Shown here in pieces: positions 1 through 6,013 of a DNA stretch of 11,583 nt. A program made the translations under genes and the position numbers. Within the stretch, counting starts at the first letter, position 1. Every line of letters begins with the position of its first letter. Under the pieces are notes generated by a model. The model had not been told where the DNA came from. It did not search any database and saw nothing but the letters and a program-made list of their open reading frames with translations. This DNA comes from Treponema sp. UBA3870 (lineage in GTDB: Bacteria; Spirochaetota; Spirochaetia; Treponematales; Treponemataceae): positions 1 to 11,583 of the forward strand of contig DGGQ01000054.1 in NCBI GenBank assembly GCA_002392275.1, given 5' to 3'.

Positions 1-1
1 T

Positions 2-177
2 CACACGGATTCGAAAAATCTAACGATTTTTCTTTAAACTTAATATCCCAGACTTTCATTAAGTCAAATCGTAAATTTAGGTTTCTGAAGGGAAAGCTTG
101 TTAAATTCTTGCATTTTCAAGGTAAACAAAGACAATCAGACAGTCAGAAATTGAGTTAGCAATTTAGAATCCGTGTG
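2..177. repeat. Long-spaced inverted repeat enclosing a structured AT-rich stretch
   Basis: The arms CACACGGATTC (2-12) and GAATCCGTGTG (167-177) are perfect 11-bp inverted copies separated by 154 bases. Inside are an 8-bp perfect hairpin (13-20 with 25-32, loop TAAC), a 5-bp hairpin (GACTT 51-55 with AAGTC 61-65) and CTTG/CAAG near 108-121. No convincing ORF lies inside. The arms could be terminal repeats of a small non-autonomous element, or the closing stem of a structured RNA followed by CTTTT on the plus strand. The left arm touches the window edge, so an adjacent target duplication or larger element cannot be judged. The arms are seen directly; the nature of the element is unknown. Confidence 0.5.
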
Positions 178-215
178 GCTTTTCATTTCTCAAATGTCTT
201 TTCAGTAAGCTCTAA

Positions 216-575
216 TTATATTTTCTGTATTTGTAAAAATGTTTCGGCGAAAAAGTTTTTGACATAGCTGCATAATTTCTCTTCCCGTTCGGACAAAAAA
301 CTTACCGTCTGCTCAAACTTCCGTTTTTCATCCTCCACGCAAGTTTTTTCTTCGGAGTCAGGAATAAAAAGCAGATAGATTTCTATTTGAAGTGCCGCCG
401 CAATTTTCTCCAGAGTCTTATCACTCAACCACGTTTGACCACATTCTATATTTGCAATATATGTGTTTGAAACATCCGCACTTTCAGCTAATGCTTCCTG
501 GGTCAGTTTATTCAGTTTTCTGTATTTTCTAACATTGTTTGCAACTATAGTTCGAATACATGGCTTATCTTCCAT
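216..575 (-). CDS. XRE-family HTH transcriptional regulator
   Basis: A 119-residue protein. Residues about 8-68 form a Cro/C1-type helix-turn-helix domain: VRKYRK, then LTQEALAESADVSNTYIANIE as helices 2-3, and the closing LEKIAAALQIE helix. The remainder (about 75-119) is charged and probably helical, fitting a dimerisation or sensing tail, and no enzymatic domain is visible. Such proteins usually act as cytoplasmic DNA-binding repressors. It is transcribed away from a 66-aa gene and a lipoprotein gene, and the shared promoter region has four TATGAT/ATCATA half-sites, so it probably regulates itself and that operon. No Shine-Dalgarno sequence precedes the ATG. A TATAAT box reading in this direction lies only 7 bases upstream (583-588), so the message may be leaderless. 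Family assignment is firm; the target is inferred. Confidence 0.9.
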   Translation of the reverse strand: MEDKPCIRTIVANNVRKYRKLNKLTQEALAESADVSNTYIANIECGQTWLSDKTLEKIAAALQIEIYLLFIPDSEEKTCVEDEKRKFEQTVSFLSEREEKLCSYVKNFFAETFLQIQKI

Positions 576-582
576 AGTAAAA

Positions 583-649
583 ATTATATGATATTATTTC
601 AAATATTTTTATAAACTTGCATCATATACAATACTATGATATAATCATA
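583..649. promoter_or_regulatory. Candidate operator array between divergent genes
   Basis: The hexamer TATGAT occurs at 587-592 and 635-640, and its reverse complement ATCATA at 621-626 and 644-649. The last pair makes the 15-bp palindrome TATGATATAATCATA (635-649), which covers the -10 box of the plus-strand promoter. The 587-592 copy overlaps the minus-strand TATAAT in front of the XRE gene. Such repeats in a divergent intergenic region next to an XRE gene are typical of autoregulated operators. The region is AT-rich, so some recurrence may be chance. Confidence 0.5.
617..645 (+). promoter_or_regulatory. Sigma70-type promoter for the 66-aa/lipoprotein operon
   Basis: TTGCAT (617-622) and a perfect TATAAT (640-645) are separated by 17 bases, the ideal spacing. 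Transcription would start near 652, leaving a leader of about 27 bases that contains the AGGAGG ribosome site. The -10 box sits within the TATGATATAATCATA palindrome, so a bound repressor would block polymerase. Confidence 0.65.
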
Positions 650-678
650 ATAAAAATTCCACTTCAGGAGGAAGTTCA

Positions 679-879
679 ATGGAACAAAAACAAATGGTTG
701 AACTTATCGCAAGACTACGCGACATGGACAAGACGAATGAGTTTAAAGACAAGCTTGATTTTTTTATGCGCTTATATGAAAGCGGCGATGAAAAGGTCCA
801 TAAATTGCTGGAAACAGATTTCAATCTTCTAGCAAAAGGAATTGCCAATGAACTTGAATTGATGAAAAAAGAATTTTAG
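679..879 (+). CDS. Small helical protein of unknown function (66 aa)
   Basis: No recognised family. The 66 residues are rich in Glu, Lys and Leu, with no Cys, no signal peptide and no membrane segment, so a small cytoplasmic helical protein is expected. The start is well supported: AGGAGG lies at 666-671, seven bases before ATG 679. A longer frame beginning at 617 in another phase lacks a ribosome site and was not used. Its TAG stop is embedded in the Shine-Dalgarno (TAGGAG) of the lipoprotein gene, which starts 14 bases later, so the two are co-transcribed and probably translationally coupled. It could be an accessory or regulatory partner of the lipoprotein or of the divergent XRE protein; the sequence does not decide. 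Confidence 0.75.
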   Translation: MEQKQMVELIARLRDMDKTNEFKDKLDFFMRLYESGDEKVHKLLETDFNLLAKGIANELELMKKEF

Positions 880-893
880 GAGATTTAACCAAA

Positions 894-2288
894 ATGAAGA
901 AATTATTGAAAATTATTATTGCCGTCGGAGCGTCAATTACAACATGTTTGCTCACATCTTGTGCAACTATGAAAGATTTGTTTTATGCCCCGCACTTTAG
1001 CGAAGCTGAAAAAGTGTTGGCACCAGATTTGACAGAATATACCGACTATGCGGTAGAAAAATGCAAACTTCCCGACGGAAAAATTGCAACCGTTTACGTA
1101 TTTCTTAACCCTGGGGATCAATTAAGCTGGCAAAATAAACAGTCCCAAAAATTTGATAAAGAGCTTCAAAAAGAACATGAAAAAAAAATCGCGAGAGAGG
1201 AAAGCTACAAAAAAGGATTGACAGGTCCTTCTGCGGTATTATTCAAAAGTTCTGTCGATGATAGGATTGCCAGCTATAGGTGGTATCCAACGGGGCCTTT
1301 GACACCGTTCTGGAAAGCATACTTTGGGCTTGTTGACAAATATGGTAAAGATGTTTCAACAAAAAAAATAATTGACCTTACGGAGCCAATTTCATATTAC
1401 ACCAAAGAAGATTTGGGGCAGCTCTCGCAATACATGACAACCGACAACGCGGTGGCACAGGCATGTTATGAAGATTCTAAGGGGATATATCTTCTGACCA
1501 TTGCAAAACCTCAATATATGGAAAAAATGATTTCAATAGATATGCGAATAAAGCACAAAGATGAATTTGCCTATCAGGTTAATTTTATCCCGAAAGAATG
1601 GTACAAATCACAACCCTTAAAACTGAATCCTGCGAAGCTCCGCCCATACGATTCTTCACAGATTCCTGACTCTGACAGGGACTTTGCACCAATTATTTCA
1701 TCTGGTGACGGTGCATACTACTATGATAAGAAACTTGCCGACAGTCTCCAGTGGCTTGCCGTGAAAATTGCATGCAAAGGCGTTTACGAAATGGCGTACA
1801 CAGGCAATTTCAATATGAAAAATCCTAAGGACTACTACAATACAAGCATGATAAAAAAATATCTTGCAAGCAATGACGGAAAAGCTTCAAGAGGCACAAC
1901 ACTGTTCGAGGGAATTTGCTTTGACTATGCGGATTTTGCATATCAGGAACTGAAGGATAATAGAAAAGCTTATCCGAATGTAGCGAATTTCTGGATGGTA
2001 GGCACATTTGAAGATTCTTCCACCATCGTTCAGTATAGAATTGCCAATGCAAACGAAAGTCCAAATAGCACCATCAACAGAACTCCTGTTGTTATAGATA
2101 AATATTCCCATACTCGTGCCCATGATAACGCAACCAATCACGCTTGGTTCTGGGTACAAGGAACTGACGGCGTGATTTATTGGGTAGATCCGACATGGAC
2201 CGACAATACCGGTCGTCCAGTTTATGGAATTGTACGCAACGGATTGGAGACTCCGCTAGATCCAGCCCAAAGCATGTGTGCACGGTAA
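894..2288 (+). CDS. Lipoprotein with C-terminal transglutaminase-like domain
   Basis: A 464-residue protein. The N-terminus has a Lys-rich start, a hydrophobic core and the lipobox LTSC, so Cys23 is the likely lipidated residue and the mature protein is membrane-anchored outside the cytoplasm. Residues about 24-320 match no family I recognise. The C-terminal part carries a plausible transglutaminase/papain-like triad in the usual order and local context: Cys342 in GICFDYADFAY, His416 in NHAWFWV and Asp432 in YWVDPTWTD. Bacterial members of this superfamily can be proteases, amidases or cross-linking enzymes, or be inactive; the substrate here is unknown, with peptidoglycan or surface protein possible. 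The ribosome site AGGAG (878-882) overlaps the stop of the 66-aa gene, and that gene's promoter probably drives both. The lipobox and triad are seen directly; catalytic activity is inferred. Confidence 0.85.
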   Translation: MKKLLKIIIAVGASITTCLLTSCATMKDLFYAPHFSEAEKVLAPDLTEYTDYAVEKCKLPDGKIATVYVFLNPGDQLSWQNKQSQKFDKELQKEHEKKIAREESYKKGLTGPSAVLFKSSVDDRIASYRWYPTGPLTPFWKAYFGLVDKYGKDVSTKKIIDLTEPISYYTKEDLGQLSQYMTTDNAVAQACYEDSKGIYLLTIAKPQYMEKMISIDMRIKHKDEFAYQVNFIPKEWYKSQPLKLNPAKLRPYDSSQIPDSDRDFAPIISSGDGAYYYDKKLADSLQWLAVKIACKGVYEMAYTGNFNMKNPKDYYNTSMIKKYLASNDGKASRGTTLFEGICFDYADFAYQELKDNRKAYPNVANFWMVGTFEDSSTIVQYRIANANESPNSTINRTPVVIDKYSHTRAHDNATNHAWFWVQGTDGVIYWVDPTWTDNTGRPVYGIVRNGLETPLDPAQSMCAR

Positions 2289-2329
2289 ATTTCTTGCTAA
2301 CATTAAAGAATCCGTTAAACAATACAGAG

Positions 2330-2362
2330 CCGCTGATTAATTTCTAAACCGTTAATCGGCGG
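2330..2362. terminator. Candidate hairpin terminator between convergent genes
   Basis: CCGCTGATTAA (2330-2340) pairs with TTAATCGGCGG (2352-2362), an 11-bp stem with one G-T wobble and an 11-base loop. It lies between the lipoprotein stop and the end of the convergent three-gene cassette. No clear T-run follows on either strand, so it may only weakly terminate or may protect the mRNA 3' end. Confidence 0.4.
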
Positions 2363-2404
2363 TGATGAAGTGCAATTCATTTATCAGAGCAGAACACTAA
2401 GGTC

Positions 2405-2620
2405 TCAACAATCCAGCATTTTGTAGATGCAGACCCAGCCTTCCTGCCACAGCTTAGACGACTCACGGCTCAGCGTTTCGTAGACAGGAGAGTTGTAGAA
2501 CTTCAAAATCGAGTCTTTTAGGGAAAGCGATTCCCTTCTATTTAGTTCGGCGCAGACTTTAGAAACCTTGTCCGGAATAAAAAGATGGACATTTTCCTGC
2601 GTCACTTTCGGCCGTATCAT
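2405..2620 (-). CDS. 71-aa third protein of DUF3791/DUF3990-type cassette
   Basis: A 71-residue protein starting MIRPK, with a C-terminal half (SILKFYNSPVYETL ... ESSKLWQEG) that resembles small proteins I associate with DUF3990 loci. I cannot name a Pfam family for it. No signal peptide or membrane segment is visible. The start at 2620 is preferred over a longer in-frame ATG at 2683, because AGGAGGTG lies just upstream and because this ATG overlaps the stop of the DUF3990-like gene in an ATGA junction (2617-2620), implying translational coupling. As the promoter-distal member of a three-gene unit it may be an antitoxin-like or adaptor partner; function is unknown. Confidence 0.75.
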   Translation of the reverse strand: MIRPKVTQENVHLFIPDKVSKVCAELNRRESLSLKDSILKFYNSPVYETLSRESSKLWQEGWVCIYKMLDC

Positions 2621-3108
2621 GCGAACACCTCCTCTGATTTTATGAAGTGCAAACAATTCAATGCTTTTTCGCTGTGAAAGCAAATCTGATCAACATATTT
2701 CCATGTCATCAATTCTTCGAGAAGTTCCCTCTTGCTCAAAAATCCGGCTTCATAAAGATTCAGGCTCTCATACACATTATCATTCGCAACGGCTCCCATG
2801 ACAACGTCATAATCATAGCTAAAGCTGATATCCTGCCGGTTTGACATCACGAAATCAAGCAACTCCTCATCTGCTTTGTGAAACACCTTTGACTTCAAAC
2901 CGTCTTTCTTAAAAATCTGATTGTCCATCTCGAAAAGCGAAACGACGGCTCTTTCATAATGAAACCTATCTTTTTTTATAAGCGACCATCTCTTGGCCTG
3001 ATCAAAATCGGTCGTAACATAAAATCCACTTCCAAAATCCATTGGATGGGCTGGGCTCAAAATCTTTGGATCAGATATTTCTGTAAATCCACCGTGATAG
3101 ACGCGCAT
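2617..3108 (-). CDS. DUF3990 family protein, possible ADP-ribosyltransferase fold
   Basis: A 163-residue cytoplasmic protein with the features I associate with DUF3990: an N-terminal YHGG (His5), DFGSGFYVTT (Tyr30) followed by QAKRW, a central DYDVVMGAVANDN block, and a C-terminal DQICFHSEKALNCL (Gln141). His, Tyr and a late Gln in this order suggest the H-Y-[E/Q] pattern of ADP-ribosyltransferase-like folds, so NAD-dependent modification of a macromolecule is a reasonable hypothesis but untested here. I chose ATG 3108 because GGGGGA (3115-3120) is six bases upstream of it but directly abuts the alternative ATG at 3114. That start overlaps the stop of the DUF3791-like gene (TGATG), and its own stop overlaps the next start (ATGA). 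Family recognition is by motif memory, not a search. Confidence 0.8.
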   Translation of the reverse strand: MRVYHGGFTEISDPKILSPAHPMDFGSGFYVTTDFDQAKRWSLIKKDRFHYERAVVSLFEMDNQIFKKDGLKSKVFHKADEELLDFVMSNRQDISFSYDYDVVMGAVANDNVYESLNLYEAGFLSKRELLEELMTWKYVDQICFHSEKALNCLHFIKSEEVFA

Positions 3109-3329
3109 CAACATTCCCCCGTTTTGATGAAATCTTCAATCGAAGCCAGAATATATGATTTTCCCTGCGTGTGAAGGACATCGTAATGATTTCCCAAAAA
3201 CTCAAAAACATTTTTTTTTGCAAAATCATTCGCCACGTCGCGACCGAAAAATTTGTTCGCCGCAGCATATTCTTCTATGCACCATGAGATAAAAGATGCT
3301 TTTTTTTCAAAAATGCCGTCCGTCATCAT
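3108..3329 (-). CDS. DUF3791 family small protein
   Basis: A 73-residue protein resembling DUF3791: an N-terminal SFISWCIEEYAAA helix, the FGRDVANDFAKKNVFEFL segment, then HYDVLHTQGKSYILASIEDFI. It appears cytoplasmic, with no signal or membrane segment. DUF3791 members commonly sit directly beside DUF3990 genes, as here, which supports both assignments; their function is unknown and an antitoxin-like role is inference. Two ATGs are possible, at 3329 and 3326; AGGGG lies three and six bases upstream respectively, so the second may be used. The gene contains an A8 tract (3300-3307) and an A9 tract (3211-3219) on its coding strand, candidate slippage sites. It is first in the cassette and begins 33 bases beyond the terminator of the upstream transketolase gene. 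Confidence 0.8.
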   Translation of the reverse strand: MMTDGIFEKKASFISWCIEEYAAANKFFGRDVANDFAKKNVFEFLGNHYDVLHTQGKSYILASIEDFIKTGEC

Positions 3330-3361
3330 GCACCCCTAGATTTATAATAACATATTTCAGA

Positions 3362-3397
3362 AAAAGAAAAAAAGACCCAACCAAAAATGGCCGGGTC
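3362..3397 (-). terminator. Intrinsic terminator of transketolase operon
   Basis: Read on the minus strand, GACCCGGCC and GGTTGGGTC (3389-3397 and 3374-3382) form a 9-bp stem with two G-T pairs and a six-base loop, followed at once by seven T residues and a further T-rich tract. It lies about 22 bases past the transketolase stop and insulates that operon from the DUF3791 cassette on the same strand. Confidence 0.85.
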
Positions 3398-3419
3398 ACT
3401 TTGTTTTTATCCGTGCGGG

Positions 3420-5384
3420 CTATCTTGCAAGAAGCTTTGCAAAATCAGCGGCGGTAAAGTGAAGGTGTTCGGCTACCTTTGCGGCTGGTCCTGACTCACC
3501 AAAGCTGTCCAAAGTGAAGAGGTCAGATTTCTTTGCGTATCCCTCCCAACCCTGGCGGCATCCAGCTTCGGCAACGACGACACGTTTTGCTCCGCCAATA
3601 ATTTTTTTCTGGAAATCCTCGTCCTGGTTTTCAAAAAGGGTCTTGTCAAGAACAGATACTACGCGGATTTTCTTTCCTTCGACGCTCTTTGCGGCTTCCA
3701 GTGCCATACTTACTTCGGATCCGGTTGCAAGCACTGTGATGTCCGGCTTGTCACATCCGTTCTGGACGATGTATGCTCCGCGGCGGGCTGTGTTTTTCCA
3801 GTCGGAATCAAACTTTTCGTACACAGGGAGAGCCTGCCTTGTAAATGCCATGCATACCGGGTGGTCCTTACTTTCAACGGCCATTTCCCATGCAATCTGA
3901 GTTTCCTCCGCATCTCCCGGACGCAGTACCTGGACATTCGGAATGCAGCGGAGCGCGGCAAGGGTCTCAATCGGCTGGTGGGTCGGTCCGTCCTCTCCGA
4001 CATAGATTGAGTCGTGGGTAAGAATGTAGATGTTAGGAATCTTGCTCAAAGCCGCAACCCTGAGTGACGGGCGGAGATAGTCGCTGAACACAAGGAAGGT
4101 CGCACCGAAAGCCCTGAGTCCACCGTGCAGGTTGATTCCGCTCTGCACCTGGCTCATCGCAAACTCGCGGATTCCGTATTCAATCGTGCGTCCCCTGCGG
4201 TTGTCCGGACTGTATGTTCCGTCGTCATTCTTTACCTTGGTCTTGTTCGGTCCCTGTAAATCTGCTGAACCTCCGACAAGCCACTCGTAGCGGTCGGCCA
4301 TGACGTTGAGGCTCTTTCCTGATGCATCGCGCGTAGCAAGTTTGTCACCGGCCTTGTATGAAGGAGAAGCGGCTTCCCCTGTAGCCTCCCCAGACCAATA
4401 TGCGTCCCATTTTTTTCTGAGGTCGGGATTCTCTTCGCTCCATGCATCGAACTCTGCCTGCCAGTCGGACTGTGCTTCGGCAAACTCCTTGCGTTTCTTT
4501 TCAAAATATGCGTAGGCTTCAGGCACTACATAGAACTGTTCGTCTTCCGGGAGTCCGAGATTGTTCTTCGCTTCCTTAACGCCATCCACACCGAGAGGCG
4601 CACCGTGGACGTCGGCGGTACCGGCTTTTGGGGCACCCTTTCCGATTGTCGAGCGAAGGATGATGATTGCCGGCTTGTGCTGTCCCTTAGCGATTCTCAC
4701 AAGCTCCGCGATTTCGCCCATGTTGTACATCGAGCCACGGAGAACGGTCCATCCGTATGACTCGTATCTTTTCTGGATGTCGTCGGTGAAAGTGATGTCC
4801 GTGCTTCCGTCTATTGAAATCTTGTTCTCGTCGTAGAACACAATCAGCTTTTCAAGCTTGAGGTTTCCTGCAAGGGATGAAGCTTCAGATGAAACGCCTT
4901 CTTCAAGGCATCCCTCGCCTACAAGCGCGTATGTGTAGTGGTCAACGATAGTATGCCTTGGCGTGTTGAAGCGGGCCGCAAGCATGGTCTCGGCAATCGC
5001 CATTCCGACTGCAAGAGCAATTCCCTGTCCAAGCGGTCCAGACGTACATTCAACGCCATCTGTCACGCCATACTCTGGATGTCCCGGACATACTGAACCG
5101 ACCTGGCGGAAATTCTTTATGTCATCCATAGAGACCTTGTAGCCGGCAAGATGGAGGATTGAATACAGCAGCATGGAGCCGTGTCCAGCGGAAAGAACGA
5201 ACCTGTCCCTGTCAACCCACTTCGAGTCGGCGGGATTGTGCTTCATGATTTCGCCGTAGAGAACCGAAGCAAGCTCCGCAGCCCCAAGCGGAAGACCGGG
5301 GTGACCAGAATTAGCCTTCTGAATGGCATCCATCGATAGACTTCTTATAGAAAGCGCAACCGCCTCCAATCCCTTGGAATCCAT
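3420..5384 (-). CDS. tkt: Transketolase
   Basis: A full-length 654-residue thiamine-diphosphate enzyme, the usual size for the family. It transfers two-carbon units between sugar phosphates in the non-oxidative pentose phosphate pathway, in the cytoplasm. Visible landmarks are His28 in SGHPGLPLG, His68 in SAGHGS, the GPLGQGIA loop, the cofactor motif with Asn187 in YDENKIS, the catalytic Glu in EYGIREFAM, and the substrate loop HDSIYVGEDGPTHQPIE. One oddity is that the cofactor motif reads GEGC (156-159), so the Mg-ligating Asp of the usual GDG is a Glu. The start has AGGAG seven bases upstream. It follows a PTS IIA gene by 98 bases on the same strand with no clear terminator between, so it may be read from the upstream promoter, from its own, or both. 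Confidence 0.97.
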   Translation of the reverse strand: MDSKGLEAVALSIRSLSMDAIQKANSGHPGLPLGAAELASVLYGEIMKHNPADSKWVDRDRFVLSAGHGSMLLYSILHLAGYKVSMDDIKNFRQVGSVCPGHPEYGVTDGVECTSGPLGQGIALAVGMAIAETMLAARFNTPRHTIVDHYTYALVGEGCLEEGVSSEASSLAGNLKLEKLIVFYDENKISIDGSTDITFTDDIQKRYESYGWTVLRGSMYNMGEIAELVRIAKGQHKPAIIILRSTIGKGAPKAGTADVHGAPLGVDGVKEAKNNLGLPEDEQFYVVPEAYAYFEKKRKEFAEAQSDWQAEFDAWSEENPDLRKKWDAYWSGEATGEAASPSYKAGDKLATRDASGKSLNVMADRYEWLVGGSADLQGPNKTKVKNDDGTYSPDNRRGRTIEYGIREFAMSQVQSGINLHGGLRAFGATFLVFSDYLRPSLRVAALSKIPNIYILTHDSIYVGEDGPTHQPIETLAALRCIPNVQVLRPGDAEETQIAWEMAVESKDHPVCMAFTRQALPVYEKFDSDWKNTARRGAYIVQNGCDKPDITVLATGSEVSMALEAAKSVEGKKIRVVSVLDKTLFENQDEDFQKKIIGGAKRVVVAEAGCRQGWEGYAKKSDLFTLDSFGESGPAAKVAEHLHFTAADFAKLLAR

Positions 5385-5482
5385 ATAAATACTCCTATGT
5401 TGACCCCGCCAACTTTTTTTGTTTCTGGGGTAGCTTTAAAAATTTGTAATACGCCCGGACCTTTTGATTATCCAGTGTTTCC

Positions 5483-5977
5483 CTAGATTGCTCCAGAAGA
5501 ATGAAGGCTTGATATTTTTTCAACCAGAGCCTCCACGTTCGGTCTTGTCTCAATGAACTGGCGGAACTCGACACAGTGGACCAGCTTCGCCAAATCCGTC
5601 AGGGCATTCAGGTGAACCTTGGTCTCCTTGGTCAGCATGATGAACATGACAAAAACATGGGTGCCATCCGGAGATGCCATTTCTATAGGGCTTTTGGGAT
5701 AGCAGACTATTATCCTCTGGTCCGACTCATTTTTTATGATTGGTTTTCTTGGATGCGGAATTGCGAACCCATGGCCAACGGCGGTGCTGAGAATCTTCTC
5801 CCTTTCCGAAAGTTCAGCCTTGAGCGAATCCCCATTGACACCCTCCGGCATTTCAACCGTCCGGCACAGGAAATCAAAAATCTCATCGGCATTGGAACCA
5901 CCGACATCGGCAACCACTCCCCCATTCCGAATCAGCCCGCACAAAATGTCGAAGCTGTCCGCGCTTTCCTCTGACAT
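5483..5977 (-). CDS. ptsN: PTS EIIA (fructose/Ntr type) domain protein, PtsN-like
   Basis: A 164-residue single-domain PTS IIA protein of the fructose/mannitol/Ntr family. The phosphorylatable His is His75 in GHGFAIPHPR, and the second conserved His is His122 in KVHLNALTDLAKL. There is no IIB or IIC partner in the window, which fits a regulatory EIIA-Ntr-like role, accepting phosphate from HPr and controlling other proteins, rather than sugar uptake. GGAGG stands four bases before the ATG. It lies 36 bases downstream of the 496-aa gene and upstream of transketolase on the same strand, so all three may form one unit linking PTS status to carbon metabolism. The PtsN symbol rests on architecture only; it could be a IIA for a distant permease. 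Confidence 0.85.
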   Translation of the reverse strand: MSEESADSFDILCGLIRNGGVVADVGGSNADEIFDFLCRTVEMPEGVNGDSLKAELSEREKILSTAVGHGFAIPHPRKPIIKNESDQRIIVCYPKSPIEMASPDGTHVFVMFIMLTKETKVHLNALTDLAKLVHCVEFRQFIETRPNVEALVEKISSLHSSGAI

Positions 5978-6013
5978 AAATCCTCCACGTCCGGTCCGAA
6001 TATGAACCGACGC

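Noticed and set aside
1..20. TTCGAATCC-like string resembling a tRNA T-loop on the minus strand
   Set aside because: The flanking bases do not form a T stem and no anticodon or acceptor arm can be assembled.
617..832. A 71-codon plus-strand frame overlapping the 66-aa gene in another phase
   Set aside because: Its ATG lies inside the -35 box, upstream of the expected transcription start near 652, and has no ribosome site, while the 66-aa frame has an ideal AGGAGG.
5385..5482. ACCCC...GGGGT pairing upstream of transketolase as terminator or riboswitch
   Set aside because: The stem is only five pairs with a large internal loop, has no T-run, and does not match a known riboswitch core.
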